Assembly (NCBI GenBank): GCA_013203665.1
Contig: JABMPU010000005.1
Span: 1 to 49,297 of the forward strand
Length of the DNA: 49,297 bases
Direction: 5' to 3'
Source: Armatimonadota bacterium
GTDB lineage: Bacteria > Cloacimonadota > Cloacimonadia > Cloacimonadales > TCS61
The notes beneath the pieces were generated by a model. That model made no database searches, was not told the DNA's origin, and was given only the letters and a program-made list of their open reading frames with translations. The position numbers and the translations under genes are program-made. Below, piece after piece: positions 8,501 through 17,143 of this stretch; position 1 is the stretch's first letter, and every line of letters starts with the position of its first letter.

Positions 8501-8533
8501 TTCTAATTCCTGATTTCTAATTCCTGATTTCTA
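8501..8533. repeat. 14-bp tandem repeat
   Basis: The unit TTCTAATTCCTGAT occurs twice in full (8501-8514, 8515-8528) and then partly. The last partial unit overlaps the stop codon of the small membrane protein gene. On the minus strand it supplies the only AGGA before the DUF58 start. Confidence 0.8.
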
Positions 8534-8710
8534 TTTGCTTTTCTTCGTTCCATACAGAATTGCAACAGGAAACAAAACTACATAAGCAATAATCAGAATT
8601 ATGGGTGAAATGGTTTTGTCTCCGGTTCCCATAATAATGTAGCCAATCACTGTGGCTAATATTGCAATAATCAAGAGAATCGCATTTATTTTCTTAAAAA
8701 CGAATTTCAT
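8531..8710 (-). CDS. 59-aa membrane protein (DUF3098-like)
   Basis: This short gene starts at ATG 8710, preceded by GGAGC, and ends at TAG 8531. The product has two hydrophobic segments (INAILLIIAILATVIGYIIMG and ISPIILIIAYVVLFPVAILY, about residues 8-28 and 34-53) joined by a short GTGDKT loop and a lysine-rich C-terminus. The overall pattern resembles the small DUF3098 membrane proteins of Bacteroidetes, but I cannot confirm the family. It begins 13 bases after the TPR lipoprotein gene stops and lies 37 bases before the DUF58 start, so the three genes form an operon. Function unknown. Confidence 0.7.
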   Translation of the reverse strand: MKFVFKKINAILLIIAILATVIGYIIMGTGDKTISPIILIIAYVVLFPVAILYGTKKSK

Positions 8711-8723
8711 GTTTTCTGCTCCT

Positions 8724-10625
8724 TCATTTATTTAATTCTTCTAATAATTTTTTAGAAAGCTCAACAGATTTCTCATCATTTGCCAAATCAATGGCGATCT
8801 TTAAATATTCTAGAGCTCGTTCTTTTTGATCCAATTTTAAATAAATCTCTCCCAGATGATAGGCAAGCTCACTAAGTTTGATTTCCTGTTCGAGTGGTTT
8901 TTCCATTGCCTGCAAAGCTTGTTCATATTTATCCATCTTAAAATATAGCCAGGCAAGACTATCCCAGATATGATTATTTTCAGATTCAATCTGCAAAGCC
9001 TTCTGCAGCATTTCTTCCGCATCTTCATATTTTTCTTTGATTTCATATTTGGCGATTGAATAACCAAGAGTATTTAGAACATCAGGACTTTGCGGATAAA
9101 GCTGAATCGCATCTTCCAAGATTAAAATCATGTCCTCGATTTTTCCCAGTTTTTCTGCAACAATCGAAGTAACCAGGAAAAGATCAACTTCTGCTTGAGG
9201 ATTTTCTTTTAAAGCTCTGTAAAGATAGTAAAATGATAACGAATCAGAATTTTCCAAATAGAAATAGAATCCTAAAAATTCATTAACTCCGGATTCCTGT
9301 TCATCGCGTAATTCAAGCAATTCCACCGCTTTAGAAGTATTTCCCGAATTCGTAAGATAGGCTTCAGCAGTTGTATTCAACAGTCCGTTTTCTTTGATAA
9401 AATCTGCAGAAACCAGATTAAAATAATTTTCACTCTCATCATTAAGTTCAAGATTCATATAGGTAAAACCTGCCAGAAAATTTGCCAGATCTTTATCCGG
9501 ATTTTGTTCTATAAATGAATCCAATATTTTTATGATTCTCTGCTTTGTTTGGTCATCCTCTTTAGCTGTATATTCTCTGAATAAACCCATTAAAAGTTTT
9601 AATTCATTCGATTTTATAAAATATTCTACAGCTTCTTTATCTTGCTTTGATAAATAGTAAATGTCTCCCAAATACGCTAAAAATGACGGTTTCATCTCAT
9701 CTGTCAAATCAGGAGCTTTTTCAATTGCCTTGCCTGCGGATATCGCCAGATCATATTTTTCCAAATTTGCTGCAGAAAAGAAAAGATAACGTAAAATCTG
9801 GTTCGTGTCGATTTCAAAACAAATATCTTTGAGTTCGATTATTTCCTCATAATTCTGAAATGCAAAGAGTTTTTCAATAAGATAGATCTTCATAAAATCA
9901 GGAACCGGCTTTTGGTCCTCCAATCGCTCCTCGACAAGCTTGAGACCTTTTTCAATCTCTTTCTTATCTTCATAAATAATAAGAATGGATTGCAGGCTTT
10001 TCTCATCATCCCATTTCTTATAAGCCTCTTGTAATATTGAGAGTGCCTTCTCAATATCGTATTCCTGAACCATCTGGGCAATTTTAATTACGCTTTCTGT
10101 TTTCTCCCAGGGCAATTTCAAGGCTGAATTCAATAACGTAGTATCTGCCGGCGGATTGTAATCTTTCTGAAATGAGTAGTAAAGCGAATAACTCTCCATT
10201 GAGGGTTCGGTCTCAATCGCTAATTTCAAGAATTCATCTGCCTTTTGAATATCTTTTAATTTAATGTGTGAATCTGCAATTATTATTAACATCTGGGATG
10301 TAAATAAATTTTGCGAACGATATTTCTCGCCGAGTTTAACAATTTCTTCATTCAGAATCGGATTGATAAAAATCAATTGTCTGAGAAGATTAAGCAGCTT
10401 TTCCTTGATATAAATATTTCCCGGAGAAGCTTTATCAGCTCTTTTGTAAAGTTCAATAGCTGTGCCAAAATCATTTTGCTGAATTGCAGTTTCCGCCATT
10501 GAGAAATACATCACAGCCTGCGAATTATCTTCTTGGAATTCTGGAGTTTTTTCTAGTTTGTCTTTTTGGATTGCAGAGCAACCAATGATAAAATACGCAA
10601 TTATGATAATTAAATATTTATTCAT
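8724..10625 (-). CDS. TPR-repeat lipoprotein
   Basis: The 633-residue protein has a lipoprotein signal (MNKYLIIIIAYFIIGCS, lipobox Cys at residue 16). The rest is helical tetratricopeptide-type repeats, clearest at the start (AETAIQQNDFGTAIELYKRA, about 48-67) and at the end (LNTLGYSIAKYEIKEKYEDA, WDSLAWLYFKMDKYEQAL, YHLGEIYLKLDQKERALEYL). It is probably anchored to a membrane and serves as a protein-binding scaffold. It is first in an operon with the 59-aa membrane protein and DUF58. The Shine-Dalgarno signal is weak (GGAA). Confidence 0.85.
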   Translation of the reverse strand: MNKYLIIIIAYFIIGCSAIQKDKLEKTPEFQEDNSQAVMYFSMAETAIQQNDFGTAIELYKRADKASPGNIYIKEKLLNLLRQLIFINPILNEEIVKLGEKYRSQNLFTSQMLIIIADSHIKLKDIQKADEFLKLAIETEPSMESYSLYYSFQKDYNPPADTTLLNSALKLPWEKTESVIKIAQMVQEYDIEKALSILQEAYKKWDDEKSLQSILIIYEDKKEIEKGLKLVEERLEDQKPVPDFMKIYLIEKLFAFQNYEEIIELKDICFEIDTNQILRYLFFSAANLEKYDLAISAGKAIEKAPDLTDEMKPSFLAYLGDIYYLSKQDKEAVEYFIKSNELKLLMGLFREYTAKEDDQTKQRIIKILDSFIEQNPDKDLANFLAGFTYMNLELNDESENYFNLVSADFIKENGLLNTTAEAYLTNSGNTSKAVELLELRDEQESGVNEFLGFYFYLENSDSLSFYYLYRALKENPQAEVDLFLVTSIVAEKLGKIEDMILILEDAIQLYPQSPDVLNTLGYSIAKYEIKEKYEDAEEMLQKALQIESENNHIWDSLAWLYFKMDKYEQALQAMEKPLEQEIKLSELAYHLGEIYLKLDQKERALEYLKIAIDLANDEKSVELSKKLLEELNK

Positions 10626-10648
10626 GATTCCGTTCTAAAAAAGCCAGG

Positions 10649-10777
10649 TTAAATAAAAGGAGAAACCGTTAAAACGGTTAATGCTTTTTTTTGTTTTATT
10701 AACCACCAACTTAAGTTGGCGGTTAATAAGAAGATAGTAGCTTTTAACCGATTCATCGGTTTCCGAATATTTGAAAA
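10649..10777. repeat. Three-palindrome dispersed element, copy 1
   Basis: A 129-bp element with three successive palindromes: AACCGTT-AA-AACGGTT (10664-10679), a 30-bp palindrome with one mismatched pair centred on CCAACTTAAGTTGG (10698-10727), and AACCGAT-TC-ATCGGTT (10746-10761). The ends show a short terminal inverted repeat (GGAGAAACCG / CGGTTTCC). The reverse complement recurs at 49022-49183. It fills most of the 243-base gap between the TPR gene and the barrel gene; no gene is visible there. Confidence 0.85.
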
Positions 10778-10868
10778 ATTTTCTAACATATTTCTAATTA
10801 CAGCTTTTTGGAGTAAACTCATTCATATTAATAATAAATAATATCCTGTTTTTACCTATTCCGGAAAA

Positions 10869-11654
10869 TCAGAAAGTCATATTGTACAAAATCGTTAAAG
10901 TTCTATCACCTAAATTTGTATCTGACCGTTTTTGCATTAAGTCATAAAAAGAAACTTTCATAGATAGAAAATCTGCGAAATTAACACTCATGGCAGCATT
11001 CAGGTAACCGCGGTGCATAATTTTGATGTTTTCCTCGATTGTATTTTTCGTCCAATTCGCATTATCGTTCCAGGCAAGATCATATTCACAGGTAAGAACA
11101 ATTACATCTCCAATAGTTTTATCCAGCCCTACAAAAAAATCCAATTCCTTATCTCCATCTTCAGTTTCCAAACTGTAATTCGCGCCAAAATGAAATCCAA
11201 GGTTTCCAAAAAATAGATAATTTTTGCTTCCAACCAGGTAAAACCCTTTTGATTTGATGTCATATCGACTAATCTCTTTTTCCGTTAAAGAATCAATTAC
11301 AGTGTTATACTTCCCATGACCCTGAGAATCATATCCGATAGCAATTGCAGGCATTTGTGCTGTTTCATCTATGATACGGAATTTTGCATTAAATTCCACC
11401 CTTTCATGCCAATTCGGTTCTTTGTTGCCCACGATTTCTTCTGCTCCGTAATTCACTCCGAACATAAATCTTGGGAAGAGTCCAATTTTTGTGCCGAGTA
11501 AAAGTCCGTTATCTTTATAAAGCTTTGCTGTAATTTCAGATTCACCTCTTTGCAAAATCCCTGCTGTGGGGCAGTCGATCAAAGTGTTCAATTCATAAGC
11601 TGAAACCGTATTTGCAACAAAAAGAATAATTAATAAAATCCATATTTTTTTCAT
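10869..11654 (-). CDS. Outer-membrane beta-barrel protein (YjbH-like)
   Basis: The 261-residue product has a signal peptide (MKKIWILLIILFVANTVSA), then alternating amphipathic strands (ITAKLYKDNGLLLGTKIGL, FMFGVNYGAEEI, MPAIAIGYDSQGHG) and a terminal aromatic residue (TILYNMTF), the usual signal for outer-membrane insertion. The N-terminal half resembles YjbH-domain barrels linked to exopolysaccharide in other bacteria, but that match is from memory. GGGAGAAAG precedes the ATG. It follows the DUF4837-like lipoprotein by 10 bases and is last in a long minus-strand operon. Confidence 0.65.
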   Translation of the reverse strand: MKKIWILLIILFVANTVSAYELNTLIDCPTAGILQRGESEITAKLYKDNGLLLGTKIGLFPRFMFGVNYGAEEIVGNKEPNWHERVEFNAKFRIIDETAQMPAIAIGYDSQGHGKYNTVIDSLTEKEISRYDIKSKGFYLVGSKNYLFFGNLGFHFGANYSLETEDGDKELDFFVGLDKTIGDVIVLTCEYDLAWNDNANWTKNTIEENIKIMHRGYLNAAMSVNFADFLSMKVSFYDLMQKRSDTNLGDRTLTILYNMTF

Positions 11655-11664
11655 TTCTTTCTCC

Positions 11665-12705
11665 CTATTCTATGATTTCAAATGTTCTGCTTATCATTTC
11701 CAGTTCTATCAGGGAAGGAATTTTATCTCCTTCAGGATAATAAACAGAATTATCGATTAGAAAAGCAGACTTTGTTTTTTCATTATAAAAGGCAAAGCTT
11801 TGAAAAGCTCCCCCAACTGCATATTTTTTATTTTGCCATCTACCAGATAATTTCCAGCATTTATGCTCATTTAATTTCCCTCGTTCAATCCTGATATCGC
11901 TCTGGTAAAATTCATCTTCATCAAAATATTTCCAGGCAAGTTTCGCTCTTCTTTCTTTGAGCCACTCTTTTCCAATATTATCCTTATCCATTTTTTCGGA
12001 ATAAACAGAAATAAATCTATCCGCTTTCTTTCTCTGCCTTGCCAAAAACGAAATAAAATCTTTATCTTTTTTGTAAAGCACATAATTCTTGGGAAGTTTC
12101 AATTTCCACGAAAGACCGCTGAAAAAATTGTCCGTGTGAATTTTCATCTTATAAATCTTTGCAGCAATACGCTGATAAAGTTTATCGCGAAAAAGTTCAA
12201 ACGTTTTATTTGCTTGAAGAATATTAAAACTGAGCAGATTCCTTTCATTATCTCCAATCAGAAATAAGATGAATTGGTCATTTGCCCAGAGATTGTTCAC
12301 AGGATACATTCCTATAGAATTTGCCTTAACCTCATCAACAATTTTTTCCCCGATTTTTTCTTTAATATATTTAGATACTTCTTCATTAGATTCGAGGTCG
12401 CATAGAAAAATGAGATTATTGAATTTATAAAATTGTTCGATTGCTTCAAATTTAGCGCGTTTTATCTCAAAAAAAGATTCATTTCTGACTGTGAACCAAA
12501 ACCGTTCCAAACTTTCTCGCAAAGGTGTTTCTGCATATTTCCAGACATTGTCATCTGCAAAAATGTAGATGGTTTGTTTGTGACCCCAGGACATCGGTTT
12601 ACGAATATTTGTTTTTTCGCTGGAAGGTTCATATTCGCTTTCAGATTTTGAACATCCGAGAATCATTACAATTGAGATGAGAACAACAAAGAATTTACTC
12701 TTCAT
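11665..12705 (-). CDS. Lipoprotein, DUF4837-like
   Basis: The product of about 346 residues begins MKSKFFVVLISIVMILGCS, with a lipobox Cys near residue 18. The mature part opens with KQTIYIFADDNVWKYAETPL and contains several W/F-rich strands, consistent with DUF4837, a family of uncharacterised Bacteroidetes lipoproteins. I chose the ATG at 12705 preceded by GTGGA; a GTG two codons earlier is possible. The start overlaps the end of pgsA by 11 bases, so translation is probably coupled. Role unknown; cell-envelope location is well supported. Confidence 0.6.
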   Translation of the reverse strand: MKSKFFVVLISIVMILGCSKSESEYEPSSEKTNIRKPMSWGHKQTIYIFADDNVWKYAETPLRESLERFWFTVRNESFFEIKRAKFEAIEQFYKFNNLIFLCDLESNEEVSKYIKEKIGEKIVDEVKANSIGMYPVNNLWANDQFILFLIGDNERNLLSFNILQANKTFELFRDKLYQRIAAKIYKMKIHTDNFFSGLSWKLKLPKNYVLYKKDKDFISFLARQRKKADRFISVYSEKMDKDNIGKEWLKERRAKLAWKYFDEDEFYQSDIRIERGKLNEHKCWKLSGRWQNKKYAVGGAFQSFAFYNEKTKSAFLIDNSVYYPEGDKIPSLIELEMISRTFEIIE

Positions 12706-13288
12706 TTCCACTTTTTTCCCTATCTTTCTTTCTCAAGAAAAAATAATTCATGCCGGATAAAATCGTAATAAAAACAACCACCCAGAAGAAAACTCTAAAT
12801 CCAAGAACTATGCATTTTTGATGAGGATTCCAACCTTGAATGATTTGCGAAAGCGAATAATAAACTAATGCGGCAATTACTCCCAGCATCTGGAGCACGG
12901 TTTTAAGTTTTCCCCAGATATTAGCTGCTAAATAAATATTTTTGCGAGCATAATAATTCCTCAAAATCGAAACAGCAATCTCTCTAAACAAAATAATGAA
13001 AACCACGAAAATGCTGATATAATTAATTGGTGACAGAGCAATAGCTAAAAGAGCGGAGAGTACGAGCATCTTGTCTGCAAGCGGATCCATAATCTTACCA
13101 AAATCAGTAACAACTTTAAATTTTCGTGCCAGCATGCCATCAAAATAATCTGTGATCCCGGCTACGATTAACACGACGGTTGCCAGAAGAACTCTGCTGG
13201 CAAAAGGAGCAAAGAAAATAAGCCAGATAAAAATTGGAACCAGAACCATGCGTAAAATCGTTAAAAAATTCGGAATGTATTTTATCAT
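12695..13288 (-). CDS. pgsA: CDP-diacylglycerol--glycerol-3-phosphate 3-phosphatidyltransferase
   Basis: This 197-residue integral membrane protein carries the full CDP-alcohol phosphotransferase motif DG..AR........G...D...D (DGMLARKF ... DFGKIMDPLADK, about residues 49-71). It would make phosphatidylglycerol phosphate from CDP-diacylglycerol and glycerol-3-phosphate at the inner membrane. The N-terminal IPNFLTILRM is typical of PgsA. Its start overlaps the ftsX stop by four bases, and the downstream lipoprotein overlaps its stop, so it lies mid-operon. Confidence 0.9.
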   Translation of the reverse strand: MIKYIPNFLTILRMVLVPIFIWLIFFAPFASRVLLATVVLIVAGITDYFDGMLARKFKVVTDFGKIMDPLADKMLVLSALLAIALSPINYISIFVVFIILFREIAVSILRNYYARKNIYLAANIWGKLKTVLQMLGVIAALVYYSLSQIIQGWNPHQKCIVLGFRVFFWVVVFITILSGMNYFFLRKKDREKSGNEE

Positions 13289-14109
13289 TTGAACCTGCGA
13301 ATAAGAAATAAACTCGTGAGTAAATATGCAAACATCAGTGTTCCCAACTCGATTATGAATAGCTTGTCATCGATTTGAATCTTCAGATAATCAAAATAGA
13401 TTGCTGCAAAATATATGCCGAAATTTAATCCTGTTGGAATGATGCTCAAAACAAAAGAATTCAGGAAAAACATCTTTGCTCTGGAATTCTTTTTCCCACC
13501 TGAAATTTGAAATATTTTCCAGAATTGGTTTCTTTTGGTTTCAAAGTGTATCCTCATAAAAATCACAAAAAATATGAGAAAAACAATCATCACGCCATTT
13601 GCAATTAAATATGCAAAATTTATTAAATTAATATTAGGTTGAACATTATCTGCTTCAATCTGAATCTTTTCCCAAAATTCATTATCATAATTTATCTCTG
13701 CTGCTTCATTGTTTTCTTTGATAATTCTCCAAACTTCTTCTCTTACGGATTTATGAAAAAACTCACCTCTCAGATAGATTTTCATAACATTTGGAAGTGT
13801 GTATCTACTCAGGATTTCCGAAGATTCAGAGAGTTGATATTCAGCAATCAGACGTTTTGAAATTTCTGTTTGTTCTTCAATCTGCAGGCTGTCAACCCAA
13901 AGAAAAGAATTCAATTTCGTTTTAATTGAGTATAAGGAATCCAATTCATAAGAAAAAATTATTATTGGAATGGGAGAAAGTTTTTGATAGATTTGTACTT
14001 TTTTCTGCTCAAAAATGCGGATATGAAGATGTTTCCCGAAATGAAGAGAATTCCAGAAAATCAAAAATATTGTAATTACGATTACCTGGAAAAATATACC
14101 TTTTTTCAC
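13285..14109 (-). CDS. ftsX: FtsX-like permease of cell division
   Basis: The 274-residue protein has the FtsX topology: an N-terminal membrane helix, a periplasmic domain with the family-like LPNVMKIYL strand (about residues 104-112), then three membrane helices (about 165-190, 218-240, 250-270). FtsX with FtsE normally transmits a signal across the membrane to activate a cell-wall hydrolase such as an M23 protein. The gene starts with GTG in a GTGA overlap with ftsE. An M23 peptidase is encoded at the head of the same minus-strand run (17144-18082), a plausible partner. Confidence 0.75.
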   Translation of the reverse strand: MKKGIFFQVIVITIFLIFWNSLHFGKHLHIRIFEQKKVQIYQKLSPIPIIIFSYELDSLYSIKTKLNSFLWVDSLQIEEQTEISKRLIAEYQLSESSEILSRYTLPNVMKIYLRGEFFHKSVREEVWRIIKENNEAAEINYDNEFWEKIQIEADNVQPNINLINFAYLIANGVMIVFLIFFVIFMRIHFETKRNQFWKIFQISGGKKNSRAKMFFLNSFVLSIIPTGLNFGIYFAAIYFDYLKIQIDDKLFIIELGTLMFAYLLTSLFLIRRFK

Positions 14110-14723
14110 AGTTTCTTTAAAACCTTGCTCTGAATTCTATAAATATTTTCAAATTTTTCCAATCCAATTTTTGAAGTGGCTAGAATCGAAGTTCCGGCAT
14201 TAAGGGCAAAGTCACATATCTCCAAAGCCTTGCTAAGATTTATCTCATCAAAATAGCAATCCAGATCATCGAGCAAAATCAGATACGGAAGCTGAATAAC
14301 TGCCCTGATCAATTCTATAAACTTTTGCGAAGAATATGACAACTTGCCTGGTTTTGTTTTCAAATCATTAAATAGCTCGGCAGTCTTACACAATTCCATT
14401 ATTTTCTGCTTTTGGCGAGAAGTAACTTTGGGAAGCGGAAGAATGATGTTTTTCCAAACATCTTCTTCCCAAAGAAGATGCGGACTGGTTTCTATCAAAA
14501 TAGTTTTTTTCTTCCTTTTATAAAAAATCGGTGGTTTTTCTTTTATTAAGATTTCACCATCGAAATTGGAATTTAATCCGTGAATTGACTTAAGAAACAG
14601 GCTTTTTCCTGTATTGTTGTTTCCCAGAACTAAGTGCTTTTCGCTGCTTTTGATTTCCAAATTACTAACTTCAAGTAATTCTGCATCGTCTGTTTTTAAT
14701 CTGAAATTATTAATGCTCAACAT
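14106..14723 (-). CDS. ftsE: Divergent FtsE-like ABC ATPase
   Basis: The 205-residue ABC ATPase has an intact Walker A (GNNNTGKS, about residues 35-42), but other catalytic sites are degraded relative to FtsE. The Q-loop glutamine is replaced (IETSPHLL), the LSGGE signature reads LSYSSQ, Walker B ends LILLDDLD with Asp in place of the catalytic Glu, and the switch His position reads ATSK. Position and length still fit FtsE: it directly precedes and overlaps ftsX (GTGA). It may bind ATP yet hydrolyse it poorly, working as a structural partner of FtsX. GGAG lies upstream of the ATG. Confidence 0.7.
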   Translation of the reverse strand: MLSINNFRLKTDDAELLEVSNLEIKSSEKHLVLGNNNTGKSLFLKSIHGLNSNFDGEILIKEKPPIFYKRKKKTILIETSPHLLWEEDVWKNIILPLPKVTSRQKQKIMELCKTAELFNDLKTKPGKLSYSSQKFIELIRAVIQLPYLILLDDLDCYFDEINLSKALEICDFALNAGTSILATSKIGLEKFENIYRIQSKVLKKL

Positions 14724-14743
14724 TTCCCAAAGCTCCTGAAAAA

Positions 14744-15376
14744 TTAATCATTCTTCTTATGAATCAGCTCTACAATTGCCTTTTCCTGCTTTTTTATTTT
14801 GTTTGAGATAATTTTTCTTTGAATATTTAGGTCAACCTTTTTTGTGTTTATCAAAATTTCATCTATCCTAGAAACAGGATAAATCACAAATGCTATTCCG
14901 TTTCTTTTTAGATGGTACTTGATCGATTTAAAAATATCTTGCATCGTGCACATAATTTCAGTTCGAGATATTGCCCGCTCTTCGCTCGGGCTTACCTTCC
15001 CTTTGTTTTTAGGATAATATGGCGGATTGGAAATAATCAGGTCAAAACTATTGGGAGCGAATTCCTTCTTACATAAATCTCCTTGAACGAAATTTACTTT
15101 TACTTTTGCTAATTTTGAATTTTCGCATGCAAGTTTAACCAGATGAGATTGTATTTCCAAACCTGTCATTTCCCAATTAGTACGATAATGCGAAAGCATA
15201 ATCGAAATGATTCCATTTCCAGAGCCAAGTTCGAGAACTTTCATTTTTGTGGCTTGCTTTTTTATCTCAGAAAGAATGGTGATTACAATGAATTCCGTGT
15301 CTGTGGAAATCGAATGCCCTTTTTTAGTTTGATAAATTGTTTTATTAAAGGGAAGCTTTACAGCAATTTTATCCAT
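14744..15376 (-). CDS. tRNA1(Val) (adenine37-N6)-methyltransferase-like protein
   Basis: This 210-residue Rossmann methyltransferase has an SAM-binding motif (VLELGSGNGIISI, about residues 48-60) and the amino-methyltransferase motif NPPYY (about 117-121). An N-terminal GHSISTDTEF segment is typical of the TrmN6/YfiC group that methylates A37 of tRNA-Val. Related HemK/RsmC-like activities cannot be excluded. It lies between dut and ftsE on the same strand, with 20 bases to ftsE. No strong Shine-Dalgarno is seen before the ATG. Confidence 0.7.
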   Translation of the reverse strand: MDKIAVKLPFNKTIYQTKKGHSISTDTEFIVITILSEIKKQATKMKVLELGSGNGIISIMLSHYRTNWEMTGLEIQSHLVKLACENSKLAKVKVNFVQGDLCKKEFAPNSFDLIISNPPYYPKNKGKVSPSEERAISRTEIMCTMQDIFKSIKYHLKRNGIAFVIYPVSRIDEILINTKKVDLNIQRKIISNKIKKQEKAIVELIHKKND

Positions 15377-15474
15377 CGCAATTTATTAGTTCTGACAGTC
15401 CAATTTTCCAATTAGAGTCCATCCGTAAAGTTTCATATCTGGTAGAAAAGTCATAGTTTCCGGACAGACTCCAA

Positions 15475-15912
15475 TTAATATGAAGTATGACCAAACCCGC
15501 CGCTTCCTCTGCCAGTTTCGTCGAGTCCTTCGATTTCGATAAAATTCACTTTTTCGTGTTTGGCTATAACCATCTGGGCGATTCTGGTTTGCGGTTTAAT
15601 AATAAAATCCTTCTTGCCAAAATTAAAAAGAATAACTTTCACTTCACCGCGATAATCCGTATCGATTGTTCCCGGAGCATTCAAAATTCCAATCTGGTGT
15701 TTTACGGCAAGTCCGCTTCTGGGACGAATTTGAGCTTCATAGCCGGCAGGAAGACTAATAGCAATACCGGTAGAAATCAACTTTACTTCACCGCTTTCCA
15801 GGAAGATATCTTCAGAATTTGAAGAATATAAATCATAACCTGCAGAATGTTCTGTCATCCGCTTGGGAATTCTGGCGTTTACTTCTACTTTTTTTAGCTG
15901 AACTTCGATCAT
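15475..15912 (-). CDS. dut: dUTP diphosphatase
   Basis: The 145-residue protein is a trimeric dUTPase with all five motifs: AGYDLYS, RPRSGLA, the uridine-binding NAPGTIDTDYRGE, RIAQMVI, and the C-terminal GRGSGGFGHT arm. It hydrolyses dUTP to dUMP, keeping uracil out of DNA and supplying dTMP synthesis. AAGGAAA precedes the ATG, and the start is one base after the prenyltransferase stop. Confidence 0.95.
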   Translation of the reverse strand: MIEVQLKKVEVNARIPKRMTEHSAGYDLYSSNSEDIFLESGEVKLISTGIAISLPAGYEAQIRPRSGLAVKHQIGILNAPGTIDTDYRGEVKVILFNFGKKDFIIKPQTRIAQMVIAKHEKVNFIEIEGLDETGRGSGGFGHTSY

Positions 15913-15913
15913 C

Positions 15914-16807
15914 TTAAAATTTCCTTGTTAGCACAAAATCGGATAACATACGTAAAAGTTCGGCTTTTTCTTTGTAAGGATTCAATAATTCTTTTGCTTC
16001 ATTAAGAAGTTTTTCTGCCATTACTTTGGATTTTTCCAAGCCATAAATTGAGGGAAATGTGGCTTTTTTAACTTTCTTGTCTTTACCAATACTTTTTCCC
16101 AACTGCTCGGAATCACCTTCAATATCGAGAATATCATCTACTATCTGAAAAACGAGACCCAGCTTTTGTCCGAATTTTTCCAATCGTTTCCGGTCTTCTT
16201 CCGGAGCATCTGCCAGATAACATCCAAAACGAATAGAAAGATTTATCAATCGTGCAGTTTTGTTATGATGGATAAATTTTAAAGTTTCAGCACTGACTTT
16301 CTTGCCTTCACTTTCAATATCAACAATCTGACCTGCAATGAGTCCTTTATGTCCGGCTTCTTCGGCTAATTCTTTCAAAATTTTAACTTTCAGTTTATTA
16401 TCCAACTCTGTTGAATTGATAGCTTCAAAAGCATAAACCAAAAGTGCATCACCTGCCAGAAGTGCAATATCAGAACCGAATACAACATGGCATGCTTTTT
16501 TTCCTCTTCGATAATCATCATTATCAATTTCGGGAAGGTCATCATGAATTAGAGTATAGCAATGAAGCATCTCGATTGCACCTGCAGTGAGAAGAATTTT
16601 TTTAATATCATCTGAAAAGAGAAGATAAGTATTAATCAGAAGATAAGGACGGAATCTTTTGCCACCGGCAAATAATGTGTGGCGGATGGCTTTGTGAATT
16701 TGTTTGGGATATTCATCTTTTCTTGGAAGAAAGCGATCAATTTCTATATTCACTAATTCCCTTTTCTCTTTGATATCCTTTTTCAGAACCATTTTATTGG
16801 TACTCAT
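15914..16807 (-). CDS. ispA: Polyprenyl diphosphate synthase (FPP/GGPP type)
   Basis: A trans-prenyltransferase of about 297 residues. It has the bacterial first Asp-rich motif DDLPEIDND, the second motif DDILD, the GGKRFRP substrate-binding segment and a GQ..D motif (AGQIVDIE). It makes a short-chain C15 or C20 prenyl diphosphate from IPP; which length cannot be told by eye. I chose the ATG at 16807, preceded by a strong AGAGGTG; it overlaps xseB by 14 bases. A C20 product would be relevant to the geranylgeranyl reductase at 36245-37432. Confidence 0.85.
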   Translation of the reverse strand: MSTNKMVLKKDIKEKRELVNIEIDRFLPRKDEYPKQIHKAIRHTLFAGGKRFRPYLLINTYLLFSDDIKKILLTAGAIEMLHCYTLIHDDLPEIDNDDYRRGKKACHVVFGSDIALLAGDALLVYAFEAINSTELDNKLKVKILKELAEEAGHKGLIAGQIVDIESEGKKVSAETLKFIHHNKTARLINLSIRFGCYLADAPEEDRKRLEKFGQKLGLVFQIVDDILDIEGDSEQLGKSIGKDKKVKKATFPSIYGLEKSKVMAEKLLNEAKELLNPYKEKAELLRMLSDFVLTRKF

Positions 16808-17027
16808 TTTCACCTCTTTCTGCTGAATGAGATTTTTGAAGCTTTTTGGAGAGTACTTCGATCTTATTTTCAATCTGAGTTAATTTCTCATTACAACTTT
16901 GAACAAGGCCGGAACCCTCTTCAAAAAGATTAACAATCCTATCCAAATCTTCCACGCCGGTTTCCAATGTCTCCACAATCTCTTCCAATCTTTTCAGAGA
17001 ATCTTCAAATCTGATATTTTTTTTCAT
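16794..17027 (-). CDS. xseB: Exodeoxyribonuclease VII small subunit
   Basis: The 77-residue protein has the XseB helical-hairpin pattern (FEDSLKRLEEIVETLE, then LFEEGSGLVQSCNEKL). XseB wraps the XseA catalytic subunit in the nuclease that degrades single-stranded DNA. xseA is not in this window. The xseB-ispA order is the same as in many bacteria. GGAG precedes the ATG. Confidence 0.85.
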   Translation of the reverse strand: MKKNIRFEDSLKRLEEIVETLETGVEDLDRIVNLFEEGSGLVQSCNEKLTQIENKIEVLSKKLQKSHSAERGENEYQ

Positions 17028-17143
17028 GAATTACTCCATTCCAAACTTTTTCATTTTTACGAAGATTTACATAACATTTTTTAAGAGAGGAATCAAGGAA
17101 AAAATTATTTTTTTTTAATTGTGATGAAATGAAACGTTTTAAA

